Of a DNA stretch of 49,750 nt, positions 26,831 to 35,108 are shown piece by piece. The DNA is from RGIG3528 sp045629005 (GTDB taxonomy: Bacteria > Bacillota > Clostridia > Lachnospirales > Lachnospiraceae), in contig JAZQQJ010000074.1 of the NCBI GenBank assembly GCA_045629005.1, positions 1-49,750 of the forward strand. The letters run 5' to 3'. Position 1 is the first letter of the stretch; the number at the start of each line of letters is the position of its first letter. A program made the translations under genes and the position numbers. The notes under the pieces are model-generated. The model saw nothing but the letters and a program-made list of their open reading frames with translations, searched no databases and was not told the origin of the DNA.

Positions 26831-26972
26831 ACAATATGATTTTATCAACATTTGCCGAAAACGTCAATATTCCCTTGTCGATTTTATGCAAATTCGTCAT
26901 ATGCATAATTACTGCCACGATTAATTATCATTCTGCGATTGTATTTGCAATGAAGGATTATTTATCGGTTTA

Positions 26973-27001
26973 TTGATTGTAGATACAATGTCTGATAAAA
27001 T
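26973..27001 (+). promoter_or_regulatory. Proximal promoter of galE
   Basis: TTGATT (26973-26978), 17 bp, TAAAAT (26996-27001), about 48 bp upstream of the galE ATG. It has no LacI-type operator of its own. Confidence 0.55.
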
Positions 27002-27049
27002 ACAAGCTCAGGCAATCACTTACGAAATAAACCTTACAGGAGGATTTCT

Positions 27050-28066
27050 ATGAACATTCTTGTTACAGGCGGTGCCGGATACATTGGAAGCCACACATGT
27101 GTCGAGCTTCTTAACAGCGGTCATTCTTGTGTCATCGTTGACAATCTTTGCAATTCAAACGAAAAGGTTGTTGAACGAATCAAAAAACTTTCCGGAAAAG
27201 ACGTTAAATTCTACCAAAACGATCTTTTGGACAAACCTTCTCTTAATAAGATTTTTGACGAAAACAAAATCGACGCAGTAATTCACTTTGCAGGTCTGAA
27301 GGCTGTAGGTGAATCGGTTCAGAAACCTCTTGAGTACTATTACAACAATATCACCGGCACATTAATTCTTTTGGATGTTATGCGTGCCCATAATGTTAAA
27401 AACATCATCTTCAGCTCTTCCGCTACTGTTTACGGGAAACCTGCATTTGTTCCCATTACAGAAGAGTGTCCGAAGGGCGAACTTACGAACCCTTACGGCC
27501 GCACAAAATCAATGCTCGAGCAGATTCTCACAGATATGAATACAGCAGATCCGGAATGGAACATTGTATTGCTCCGTTATTTCAATCCTATCGGCGCCCA
27601 CAAGAGCGGCTGCATCGGTGAGGACCCGAAGGGCATTCCGAACAATCTTGTTCCTTACGTTTCTCAGGTTGCTGTCGGAAAACGCGAGTTCATCTCCGTT
27701 ACAGGTAATGATTATGACACACCCGACGGAACAGGCGTCCGCGACTATATTCACGTTGTAGACCTCGCAAAGGGCCATGTAGCAGCACTTAAAAAGGTCG
27801 AAAAAGGCAGCGGTGTTTCTGTTTACAATCTCGGCACCGGCAAGGGTTACAGCGTACTTGATGTAATTAACGCCTTCTCAAAGGCTTGCGGCCATGAGCT
27901 TCCTTACAAATTTGCCCCTCGTCGTCCCGGCGACATTGCAGAATGTTATTCGGATTCTGCCAAGGCAGAAAAAGAACTCGGATGGAAGGCAGAAAAGAAT
28001 ATCGACGAAATGTGTGAAGACTCCTGGAGATGGCAGAGTCAGAACCCTGACGGATATAACAGTTAA
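27050..28066 (+). CDS. galE: UDP-glucose 4-epimerase
   Basis: The 338-residue protein has the NAD-binding GGAGYIGSH (residues 7-15), the catalytic SSSATVYG and YGRTK motifs (Ser then Tyr-x-x-x-Lys), and family segments HFAGLKAVGESVQKPL, RYFNPIGAHKSG and GTGVRDYIHVVDLA. Full length for bacterial GalE. It interconverts UDP-glucose and UDP-galactose in the Leloir pathway and for glycan synthesis. AGGAGG lies eight bases before the ATG. It stands alone between a regulator and a terminator; an alpha-galactosidase that could feed the pathway is about 19 kb away. Confidence 0.96.
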   Translation: MNILVTGGAGYIGSHTCVELLNSGHSCVIVDNLCNSNEKVVERIKKLSGKDVKFYQNDLLDKPSLNKIFDENKIDAVIHFAGLKAVGESVQKPLEYYYNNITGTLILLDVMRAHNVKNIIFSSSATVYGKPAFVPITEECPKGELTNPYGRTKSMLEQILTDMNTADPEWNIVLLRYFNPIGAHKSGCIGEDPKGIPNNLVPYVSQVAVGKREFISVTGNDYDTPDGTGVRDYIHVVDLAKGHVAALKKVEKGSGVSVYNLGTGKGYSVLDVINAFSKACGHELPYKFAPRRPGDIAECYSDSAKAEKELGWKAEKNIDEMCEDSWRWQSQNPDGYNS

Positions 28067-28072
28067 AATGAA

Positions 28073-28102
28073 AAGAGCGAACCGGCGGTTCGCTCTTATT
28101 TT
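28073..28102 (+). terminator. Terminator of galE
   Basis: A perfect 11-bp stem AAGAGCGAACC/GGTTCGCTCTT with loop GGC is followed by ATTTT. Confidence 0.85.
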
Positions 28103-28169
28103 CTTTACAGCCAAGGGTTATGCTGGCCGTCGTTATTTTCTTTACAGCCAAGGGTTTCACTGGCCGTTG
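28096..28169. repeat. Two tandem copies of a 37-bp repeat after galE
   Basis: 28096-28132 and 28133-28169 share TTATTTTCTTTACAGCCAAG followed by GGTT and then CTGGCCGT. The repeat starts inside the T tract of the galE terminator. It contains CCAAGG- and GGCC-type short stems but no ORF, and may have arisen by replication slippage. Confidence 0.7.
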
Positions 28170-28199
28170 GGATTTTTCGAAGAAAAATGCCGACCGGAT

Positions 28200-29537
28200 T
28201 TACCAATTTTTGCGTTTGTAGAATATGTGGTCTTCCAGGAAATAGCACTTTGTGTATTCAAGTACAGGATACTTTCCGTTTTTCAATTTATAGGCGGAAT
28301 TTATCGTCTGGAAGTAAATGAAATCACCAATGTTGTTGCGGCCGGCAAGGCACTCCTCAACTGCCTTCCAGCAATCTTCGCGGATGCCGTTTTTCTGAGC
28401 ACGTTGAACAAGGTAATCGGAAGAACCCGCAAACTGTCCTTTGGCATAGATTACCTCTTTCAGAGTGTAACCCCATTCACCGTCTTCCATTCGATTTCGG
28501 ATGACATTGGCAACCGCAAGCTTTCCTTCATACTTCTGGTTTCCGGCTTCTGTCTGAACTATCGTCGCAAACAAAAGCTTTTCTTCGTCCGTCATTTCAA
28601 GAGGCTCCCGCCATGTTTCCGGCACTTCGAAAATCTGTGATTTTGCAAGCGCTGCTTTAATCTGATTCTCGAGTTTTTTGTCCTCGATTTCTTTATTTGT
28701 GTAACCTACGTCGTAGTCAAACTCAAGTGTGAAATATTCAGCAAACATGTATCCCTTTTTATCATCACTGAGCTGAACACAGAACCATTCCGGCGTACTT
28801 TCTGAAAGAAGAATATGGAAGCGGTCTCCCTTCTTCGCCGGTGTCCCGATTTTAGGATAATCGGTGCCCGGTCCGCTTCGTATGTTGACTTTAGTCTCGG
28901 TAACAACACCTGTGCATGCTCCATCATAGTCAACACAGCAGGCCGCCTCATAGCCGATTGTTGTATATTCTTTGAAAACATACGCTTCGGAAATGCTGCC
29001 CGTTTTTATTTTAATCCATTCCTCTCCGTCTTCGAGAAGATATGCGTAGCTTCCCTTGTATATTTTTCCGATTATGGTGGAATTGTCATCCGAACTCGGT
29101 ACGGAACGAATGTTCAATGTAGTCGTAATGTTTGCAAGCACAATTCCCGACTCGTAGTATACCGGCGTAGGCGACGGTGTGGGTGTCGGCGTAAACGTCG
29201 GTGTCGGTGTATTCGTCGGTGTCGGTGTATTCGTCGGTGTCGGCGTATTTGTCGGCGTTGGCGTGTTCGTGGGTGTCGGTGTATTCGTCGCCGTGGGTGT
29301 GCTTGTTGGCGTGGGCGAGTCAGGAACAGACTTTACTTGCGCATCATTTGCAGGCGTCAGGCTCGAAACTGCATTTGTTTCGTTTCCCGTACTATCGCCA
29401 TCGACAGACGAAGTCTTTTGCTCGTCCGTAAGATGTGCAGCACTTGTGTATTCCCGTACACCCCCTGCAAGCATCACAACGAAAAAGCATACCATCGTGG
29501 TCAACACATATATAATTGTCCGTTTTGCTTTCCCCAT
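28200..29537 (-). CDS. Exported SH3-domain cell-wall hydrolase (SleB/CwlJ-like)
   Basis: The 445-residue protein has an N-terminal membrane anchor (about 8-25), a Thr-Pro-Asn linker with many TPTPTNTP units (about 75-125), two bacterial SH3 domains (LNIRSVPSS... and VNIRSGPGTDYPKIG...), and a C-terminal hydrolase_2 domain (about 315-445) with the catalytic-type Glu in ATIVQTEAGNQKYEGKLAVANVIRNRM. Members cut peptidoglycan, classically in spore cortex; here the SH3 pair suggests wall anchoring. The ATG is 5 bp after the stop of the preceding gene and lacks a strong ribosome site of its own, pointing to translational coupling. Confidence 0.9.
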   Translation of the reverse strand: MGKAKRTIIYVLTTMVCFFVVMLAGGVREYTSAAHLTDEQKTSSVDGDSTGNETNAVSSLTPANDAQVKSVPDSPTPTSTPTATNTPTPTNTPTPTNTPTPTNTPTPTNTPTPTFTPTPTPSPTPVYYESGIVLANITTTLNIRSVPSSDDNSTIIGKIYKGSYAYLLEDGEEWIKIKTGSISEAYVFKEYTTIGYEAACCVDYDGACTGVVTETKVNIRSGPGTDYPKIGTPAKKGDRFHILLSESTPEWFCVQLSDDKKGYMFAEYFTLEFDYDVGYTNKEIEDKKLENQIKAALAKSQIFEVPETWREPLEMTDEEKLLFATIVQTEAGNQKYEGKLAVANVIRNRMEDGEWGYTLKEVIYAKGQFAGSSDYLVQRAQKNGIREDCWKAVEECLAGRNNIGDFIYFQTINSAYKLKNGKYPVLEYTKCYFLEDHIFYKRKNW

Positions 29538-29542
29538 ATCAC

Positions 29543-30166
29543 TTAAATCTCTGTAATTTCAGTAAGCTCCCAAACTTTTATATTGTACGGCGTAATAGCA
29601 GAGCCGCAATACTCACAAAACTTGTTGCCAAGCGACGTTATGGCGCCGCCGCAATTCGGGCAGGTGGCTGCATAAGCCTTCTCAAAACCCATTTTTTCAG
29701 CGTCCTGGACATAGGACATAACTACATTGAAACGTGTCTGAACTTTCTTTTCATCAGGCTTTAAATACTCAACGGCATGCTGTACCGTAGCATAACATGT
29801 TCCGAGGTTCTTCTTGTACTCATAAAGAGCAGACTTATGAACCTTAATCTTTGCGAAGCCTTTGTCTTCAAGGTATTTTACAAGATGTTCCTTTGTCTCA
29901 TCCTGGAATTGCATCCAGTTAAGCTCCGGGAAATCCTTTTGAAGCTTCGGAAGGTAAAGAGAAGTCATTCCGGAAACAGATTTCGGCTCTTCGTCAAGCA
30001 TCTCCTGCTGTTTCAAAATCTCCTGAAGGTTATCCGTTCCAAAACCCATTCTTGCAACATGCTTGGCCTTCGAAACTACGGACGCAATAATGATAATAAT
30101 TACTATCAGAACAATGGTGAATACTATCAAAGGAACAACAAATCCCATTAAACCGAATACGCTCAT
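29543..30166 (-). CDS. Membrane protein with C-terminal zinc ribbon
   Basis: The 207-residue protein has one long hydrophobic helix (about 5-32), a central soluble alpha/beta domain (about 70-165) reminiscent of the Tim44-like fold, with FPELNWMQFQDETKEHLVKYLEDKG, and a C-terminal zinc ribbon with CPNCGG and CEYCGS. Function unknown. It is co-transcribed and probably translationally coupled with the wall hydrolase. AGGAGA lies five bases before the ATG. The Tim44-like assignment is tentative. Confidence 0.7.
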   Translation of the reverse strand: MSVFGLMGFVVPLIVFTIVLIVIIIIIASVVSKAKHVARMGFGTDNLQEILKQQEMLDEEPKSVSGMTSLYLPKLQKDFPELNWMQFQDETKEHLVKYLEDKGFAKIKVHKSALYEYKKNLGTCYATVQHAVEYLKPDEKKVQTRFNVVMSYVQDAEKMGFEKAYAATCPNCGGAITSLGNKFCEYCGSAITPYNIKVWELTEITEI

Positions 30167-30253
30167 TTTATCTCCTGTTTAAGGTAAATCTGTGTTTTTT
30201 GGAAATCATTTTTCCACATTAACACAAGAGTTGCGATATTAGTAAAAAAGAAA

Positions 30254-30284
30254 TGCAGGTTACATCACACAGACATAACCTGCA
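30254..30284 (-). terminator. Terminator of the ABC exporter operon
   Basis: On the minus strand TGCAGGTTA/TAACCTGCA (9-bp stem, 13-nt loop) is followed by ATTTCTTTTTT, 22 bp past the second exporter gene stop. Confidence 0.8.
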
Positions 30285-30306
30285 ACATTTTATCATCTTT
30301 TTTTAT

Positions 30307-32076
30307 TTACTGCAACTGTGCGGTATAAAGGTCGTAATATTCGCCCTTCTTAGCCATAAGCTCATCATGATTTCCGCTCTCAACGATGCGTCCGTCATTA
30401 ACTACGAATATTCGGTCCGCATTTTTGATTGTAGAAAGACGATGTGCAATAACAAAACTCGTACGTCCCTTAAGAAGTGCCGCAATACCTTCCTGGACAA
30501 GCATTTCCGTCTTTGTATCAATAGAGGAAGTTGCCTCATCAAGAATAAGAATCTTCGGCATGGAAACCATTGTTCTTGCAAACGCCAGAAGCTGCTTCTC
30601 ACCTGCCGAAAGGCCTGCTCCTCTTTCTGAAAGTTCGGTGTCGTAACCCTTTTCCATCTTCATAATGAAGTCATGTGCGTGTACCGACTTGGCCGCTGCC
30701 TCAATTTCTTCATCGGTAGCATCAAGCTTACCATATCTTATATTGTCCTTTATTGTACCGGTGAAGAGGAAGTTATCCTGAGTCATTACGCCCATCTGGG
30801 CTCTGAGACTTTCAAGCGTAACTTTTTGAAGGTCGTATCCGTCGATAAGAACCTGACCGTCCGTAACATCATAGAAACGGCATATGAGATTGGCTATCGT
30901 GGATTTGCCCGCACCCGTAGGTCCGACAAGAGCAATTGTTTCTCCGGCATTAACCTTAAAGGAAACGTCGTTCAAAACGCCCTTTGACTCATCATAAGAG
31001 AAATTTACGTTTTTAAACTCAACTTCGCCCTTAATGTCGGGAATATCTTCAGCACCTTCGGAATTGAATACTTCTGGCTTTGTATCGAGAATCTCGAAAA
31101 TACGTTCTGCGCCCGCAATATTTCTTACAAACTGATTGTAAAGATTTCCGAGCTGGGAAACCGGGTCCCAAACCATACATGCGTATGTAACAAATGCCAT
31201 AAGTGTGCCGACCGGAGCAGCCTCTGTTCCGACAATCTTAACGCCTGCATAGTAAAGGAATATCGTTGCAAAACCTGCACAGAACTCGATAACGGGACCG
31301 AACCAGTCGTTAATGGCAACTGCATCCTTGAAGGTCTGCCAGTTTTCCTGATTCATCTCATCCATTGTCCTGTTTGTCTCTTCTTCTGCAGCAAAGCCCT
31401 GAATTACACGGATACCGGCAATATCTTCATGAATAAAGCCGGAAAGGTTTGAATCCTTCTTTCTGTGAAGATGCCAAAGCACGCGGCATTTATTTTGAAT
31501 GAAGAAAAGTCCGCCTGCAAGAAGAGGGAATGTAATAAGGCTCGCAATTGTAAGAACCCAGTTCTTAACAAGCATAATTACAAGTACTGCAATAAGTGTT
31601 GCAATCTGAGGAAAAAGTGTTGTTACAACATCGGAAAGCACACCCTTTAAGGAGTTAACGTCTCCGATTACTCTTGCAATAATTTTTCCCGCAGGTCTCG
31701 AGTCAAAAAACTTAAGACCAAGTGTCTGAATGTGCTCGTAAAGCTCAATACGGATTTTAACGAGAACATCGTTTGACATAAGTGCCATAAGATACATTCT
31801 GAGCTTAATGAGCAGAATGTAAATTACGTTTAAAATCAAGCCAAGAACAACAAGGCTTATAAGTGACTGATTATTTTTCTCTGCGATATGTACGTCAATC
31901 GCACGTTCGATGAGAAGAGGGTTAATAAGTGTAATTGCAATTGTAACCCCCATCGTGAGGAGAACGCCGAGAATCAGTCCCTTGTAGTTAAGCAGATATC
32001 TGAGGAGTCTGAACAACGTCTTTGACTTGCTTGTCATTGAGGTGTTCTCGTCCTGTCTGACTGCGTTGACTGCCAT
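30307..32076 (-). CDS. Heterodimeric ABC exporter half, consensus-site subunit (BmrD-like)
   Basis: I choose ATG 32076, preceded by AAGGGGGG; the longer frame to 32172 overlaps the upstream gene. The 589-residue half-transporter has six membrane helices and a nucleotide-binding domain with Walker A GPTGAGKST, Q-loop GVMTQDNFLF, Walker B ILILDEATSSID with the catalytic Glu, and switch HRLS. Its signature is LSAGEKQ instead of LSGGQ. This is the expected partner pattern of an asymmetric heterodimer: its own Walker motifs plus the partner's canonical signature would build the active ATP site. Gene order (second) also matches BmrD. The likely role is export of drugs, lipids or peptides; substrate unknown. 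Confidence 0.9.
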   Translation of the reverse strand: MAVNAVRQDENTSMTSKSKTLFRLLRYLLNYKGLILGVLLTMGVTIAITLINPLLIERAIDVHIAEKNNQSLISLVVLGLILNVIYILLIKLRMYLMALMSNDVLVKIRIELYEHIQTLGLKFFDSRPAGKIIARVIGDVNSLKGVLSDVVTTLFPQIATLIAVLVIMLVKNWVLTIASLITFPLLAGGLFFIQNKCRVLWHLHRKKDSNLSGFIHEDIAGIRVIQGFAAEEETNRTMDEMNQENWQTFKDAVAINDWFGPVIEFCAGFATIFLYYAGVKIVGTEAAPVGTLMAFVTYACMVWDPVSQLGNLYNQFVRNIAGAERIFEILDTKPEVFNSEGAEDIPDIKGEVEFKNVNFSYDESKGVLNDVSFKVNAGETIALVGPTGAGKSTIANLICRFYDVTDGQVLIDGYDLQKVTLESLRAQMGVMTQDNFLFTGTIKDNIRYGKLDATDEEIEAAAKSVHAHDFIMKMEKGYDTELSERGAGLSAGEKQLLAFARTMVSMPKILILDEATSSIDTKTEMLVQEGIAALLKGRTSFVIAHRLSTIKNADRIFVVNDGRIVESGNHDELMAKKGEYYDLYTAQLQ

Positions 32077-32092
32077 GTGTATCCCCCCTTTC

Positions 32093-33805
32093 TTATTGTG
32101 TAACTCCGTACTGCGCGGAATATGTTTCGAAGTAAAGCCCCTTCTGTCCGAGGAGTTCTTCGTGTGTACCACGCTCAGCCACTGCTCCGTCCTTCAGAAC
32201 GATGATTTCGTCCGCATGACGTACAGCGGAAATACGGTGGGATATAATAATTTTTGTTGTGTCTGTAAGTTTTTCCAGGGTTTTCTGGATGTCGTGTTCT
32301 GTCTCGGTATCAAGTGCCGATGTTGAATCGTCAAGTACAAGAACAGGCGCATGCTTTGAAAGAGCTCGTGCTATGGAAAGTCTTTGTTTCTGGCCACCCG
32401 AAAGCCCTACGCCACGTTCACCGATGACGGTTTCACCCTTATCCGACAGATCATCCACAAAATCTGCAGAAGCCTTTTTAAGAGCATCTGCTATTTCCTC
32501 TGCAGAAGTATCTTCCTTCTTTCCGAAGCGAATGTTCTCATTTACTGTATCCGAGAAAAGGAATACATCCTGTGAGACCTGCGCAATGCTCTTGCGGAGC
32601 TGCGACAATGGCAGCTCTTTTACGTCCGTTCCGTCAAGCAGAACCTTGCCGCTCGAAGGATCGTAGAAACGGAAAAGCATTGTAAGTATGGATGTTTTAC
32701 CTGAGCCCGTAGCTCCCATAATTCCAAGTGTTTTGCCATCGGGAAGCTTAAAGGAAATGTCCTTTAGTATTTCCTTATCGTTAATAGAGAAGGAAACATG
32801 ATCGAATGTAACTGCACCCTTAACACGGTCAAGAACAACCGGATTCTCCGGATTTGCAATAACAGGCTTTTCATTCGCAATCTTCTTAAGCTTCTTGTAG
32901 GAAGCAAAGGTGTTTGCAAGCTCGTTTGATACCCAGCCTATCATTTCCATAGGCCAGCCGATATAGTTGCAGTATGAAATAAATGCAGCAAGTGTACCAA
33001 GCGTAATCTCGTCGTCAATTACCATTTTTCCTCCGACGAGAATCGTAACGATGGGAAGAACCTTTGTAATAAGCTGGAACAGAGGGTAATACTTAATCAT
33101 TACCTTTGACTGCTTCATGTTTAAGTCATAGTACTTCTTATTATGGGAAAGGAACTTGTCAAGCTCAAATTTCTCACGTGCAAAAGCCTTAACCGTACGT
33201 GTTCCGGAAATATTTTCCTCGGCAACGGTGTTTAGCTGCGCACTTTCCTCGGAAATGTCTTCATAAACCTTATCAAGGCGCTTTTCGAGGAAAATAGCAA
33301 GGAATCCCGCAACGGGAATCATTATGCAGGGGAATATTGAAAGCTTCGGAGAAAGCTTAAACATATTGACAACAACGAGTGTCATGTGAAGAATAACCTC
33401 CATCATGAGCATTCCGATGAAGCCGATACCTCCCCAGATGTTTCCGATATCTCCCGTAAGTCTTGACATAATTTCACCTGTGTTGGTGCTGTCAAAGTAA
33501 CCCATGGAAAGTGTCTGGACATGACGGAAAAGATCGTTTCGTATATCTCTTGCAACACTTGCACCCGCCATATCAAAATTATATTCTTTTGTGAACTGGA
33601 AAACCGTTCTTCCAAGTGTAATGATGAGGAAACCGCCAAGACATGTTAAAAGCAAATCAATATTGCCATTGCCGATTACATCATCGATGATTTTTTTAGT
33701 AACCTGCGGTGAGCAGTTATCAAGTACGACCGACAGAACAAGGCTGACCGTGCCGATGAGATAACGCCACCAGTATCGTCCCATGTATTTTGTAATTTTC
33801 TTCAA
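32093..33805 (-). CDS. Heterodimeric ABC exporter half, degenerate-site subunit (BmrC-like)
   Basis: I choose TTG 33805 because GGAGG lies five bases upstream and the protein then begins MKKITKYMGRYWWRYL, typical for such exporters; the GTG at 33841 has no ribosome site. The 570-residue product has six membrane helices, Walker A GATGSGKTS, Q-loop AQVSQDVFLF, canonical signature LSGGQKQR and Walker B VLVLDDSTSALD. Asp replaces the catalytic Glu, the mark of the degenerate half of asymmetric heterodimers such as BmrC. The next gene supplies the canonical Glu. It lies 16 bp upstream of its partner and 206 bp downstream of a leader ORF and terminator, so expression is probably controlled by attenuation. 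Confidence 0.9.
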   Translation of the reverse strand: MKKITKYMGRYWWRYLIGTVSLVLSVVLDNCSPQVTKKIIDDVIGNGNIDLLLTCLGGFLIITLGRTVFQFTKEYNFDMAGASVARDIRNDLFRHVQTLSMGYFDSTNTGEIMSRLTGDIGNIWGGIGFIGMLMMEVILHMTLVVVNMFKLSPKLSIFPCIMIPVAGFLAIFLEKRLDKVYEDISEESAQLNTVAEENISGTRTVKAFAREKFELDKFLSHNKKYYDLNMKQSKVMIKYYPLFQLITKVLPIVTILVGGKMVIDDEITLGTLAAFISYCNYIGWPMEMIGWVSNELANTFASYKKLKKIANEKPVIANPENPVVLDRVKGAVTFDHVSFSINDKEILKDISFKLPDGKTLGIMGATGSGKTSILTMLFRFYDPSSGKVLLDGTDVKELPLSQLRKSIAQVSQDVFLFSDTVNENIRFGKKEDTSAEEIADALKKASADFVDDLSDKGETVIGERGVGLSGGQKQRLSIARALSKHAPVLVLDDSTSALDTETEHDIQKTLEKLTDTTKIIISHRISAVRHADEIIVLKDGAVAERGTHEELLGQKGLYFETYSAQYGVTQ

Positions 33806-33964
33806 TTTACCCTCCGATCCCGGCGAAAAAGCATAATTCACCCAAGACGCCGTCGGAAATATTGTTTTCTTTGTTTTGATTAATTTGTCTGAATTGTTTT
33901 TGATATACCACCGGAATATGTGGTGCTGACATATACTTTTCGGGTCACAGGTTCTGAAAAGTAT

Positions 33965-34000
33965 AAAAAAAACCGTGGCATACCATTAGAATGCCACGGT
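33965..34000 (-). terminator. Leader terminator (attenuator) ahead of the ABC exporter genes
   Basis: On the minus strand ACCGTGGCAT (34000-33991) pairs perfectly with ATGCCACGGT (33981-33972), with a 9-nt loop and a run of eight T (33972-33965). It starts 10 nt after the leader ORF stop and 160 bp before the first exporter gene, so it must be read through for exporter expression. A second 10-bp stem (33956-33965 with 33932-33941) follows directly and overlaps the T tract. Confidence 0.85.
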
Positions 34001-34040
34001 AAAGATTCACTCACGCTATAGTGAAAAAGATACCGAGGCA
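33992..34040 (-). promoter_or_regulatory. Antiterminator pairing between leader ORF and terminator
   Basis: TGCCTCGGTA inside the leader ORF (34040-34031) is complementary at 9 of 10 positions to TACCGTGGCA (34001-33992), which contains nearly all of the 5' arm of the terminator. The two structures are mutually exclusive. A 6-bp hairpin TTCACT/AGTGAA (34025-34020 with 34011-34006) that includes the leader stop codon would fold inside the antiterminator loop. A ribosome paused early in the leader would leave the 5' strand free to form the antiterminator, and one moving to the stop would cover it. Confidence 0.65.
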
Positions 34041-34079
34041 AGCTCTTTCTGTATAGTTTTTATTCATGATAAATGACAT
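34011..34079 (-). CDS. Leader peptide (22 aa) for ribosome-controlled attenuation of the exporter operon
   Basis: An ATG at 34079 follows a perfect AGGAGG (34089-34094) at 9-nt spacing, stronger than that of either exporter gene. The frame encodes 22 residues, beginning MSFIMNKN, continuing YTERACLG and ending IFFTIA, with TGA at 34011. It is not a typical secreted peptide: no double-Gly leader, no lantibiotic Cys/Ser pattern, no lipobox. Its position between a consensus promoter and a strong terminator, and the pairing of codons 14-17 with the terminator, point to a regulatory uORF like bmrB ahead of bmrCD in Bacillus subtilis, though without visible sequence relation. An internal ATG (codon 5) could be an alternative start. 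Confidence 0.7.
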   Translation of the reverse strand: MSFIMNKNYTERACLGIFFTIA

Positions 34080-34119
34080 TAATGCTTACCTCCTTTTCTT
34101 CAAATTTGTCATCGGGTTG

Positions 34120-34148
34120 AAAATACCACTCTGAAAAATAATTGTCAA
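34120..34148 (-). promoter_or_regulatory. Promoter of the leader-exporter operon
   Basis: On the minus strand TTGACA (34143-34148), 17 bp, TATTTT (34120-34125). Transcription should start near 34112, giving about 33 nt before the leader ATG and about 300 nt before the first exporter gene. Confidence 0.75.
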
Positions 34149-34205
34149 CCCCGAAAACAAATCTTTTTTTATTTTTTGAAAATTTTATGCTAAAAAAGCA
34201 AATTT

Positions 34206-35108
34206 TTATGTTAAATGTGTCAATTCTGTGTCAAAATCAGGGATGAAACTTTCTTTCGCAACATCACCTTCCTGAATGAACGCATTTTCCACACCAAGAT
34301 CCAATGCATAATTTACAAGCTTTTCATACTCGCGCTTTGTACATTTGCGATTTATTTCGCTGTATTCTTCGGGAATATCAAGGGGAGTATACTGGCTCAT
34401 AAGACTTATATAAACATTATCTCCGTATGTATCATAAATATATTTTACACAAGCCTCAGACTCTTTTACATGACCGGGCAACAAAAGCTGGCGGACAATG
34501 ATGCCCTTTTTCATCATACCACGTTCATCAAACTCCGGATTTCCCGTCTGACGATACATTTCTGCAATTGCCTTTTGGGCAACTTCAGGATAATCCGGTG
34601 CCTTTGAATATCTTGCAGCAATCTCGGGTGAATCATATTTGTAGTCGGCAAGCCAAATATCAATAAGGCCTTCCATTTCCTTCAAGGTATCTACACTGTC
34701 ATAGGATGATGTATTTGAAATAACAGGAATGTGAAGCCTTCCTTTTGCCAGCTCAAGACTTTCTTTTATTTGAAGATAGTAATGCGATGGAGTAACAAGA
34801 TTAATATTGTTTGCCCCAATGTCCTGCAAACGAAGATATTCCTCGCAAAGCTCCTCGGAAGAAACTACCTTTCCGACCGCTCCCGTGGAAATCTCCCTGT
34901 TTTGACAGTAGACACAATGAAGGTTACAGCCAGAAAAAAACACTGTGCCGGAACCTTCTTTGCCTGACAAACACGGCTCTTCCCAAAAGTGAAGAGCCGC
35001 GCGTGTAATCAATATTTTATTAGGTGAGCCGCAAACACCGCTGCCGATGCTGCCGCTTCTGTCCGCATTACAATGCCGCGGGCACGCATTACAGAAATTA
35101 CTGCTCAT
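34206..35108 (-). CDS. Radical SAM protein, pyruvate-formate-lyase-activase-like
   Basis: The 300-residue enzyme has the radical SAM cluster motif CNLHCVYC (Cys61, Cys65, Cys68) followed by QN, and a SAM-binding-type region. An N-terminal extra Cys set (Cys6, Cys9, Cys13, Cys26 in a NACPRHC context) may hold a second metal site or resemble a short ferredoxin-like insertion. It belongs to the family of uncharacterised PflA-like proteins (COG1313); the glycyl-radical partner is not in the window. Its ATG lies within the last codons of lgt (11-bp overlap), so the two are coupled, but no functional link is known. Confidence 0.85.
   Translation of the reverse strand: MSSNFCNACPRHCNADRSGSIGSGVCGSPNKILITRAALHFWEEPCLSGKEGSGTVFFSGCNLHCVYCQNREISTGAVGKVVSSEELCEEYLRLQDIGANNINLVTPSHYYLQIKESLELAKGRLHIPVISNTSSYDSVDTLKEMEGLIDIWLADYKYDSPEIAARYSKAPDYPEVAQKAIAEMYRQTGNPEFDERGMMKKGIIVRQLLLPGHVKESEACVKYIYDTYGDNVYISLMSQYTPLDIPEEYSEINRKCTKREYEKLVNYALDLGVENAFIQEGDVAKESFIPDFDTELTHLT

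Noticed and set aside
27894..28640. Plus-strand ORF of 248 codons across the galE end and the hydrolase gene
   Set aside because: It overlaps galE in another frame, crosses the galE terminator and runs antisense to the SleB-like gene.
28815..29546. Plus-strand ORF opposite the SH3/Thr-Pro region
   Set aside because: Cys/Arg low-complexity product generated by the Thr-Pro codon repeats on the other strand.
34011..34079. Leader peptide as a bacteriocin or signal peptide exported by the ABC pair
   Set aside because: No double-Gly or other leader, no peptidase domain on the exporters, and the overlap with terminator pairing favours a regulatory role; not fully excluded.
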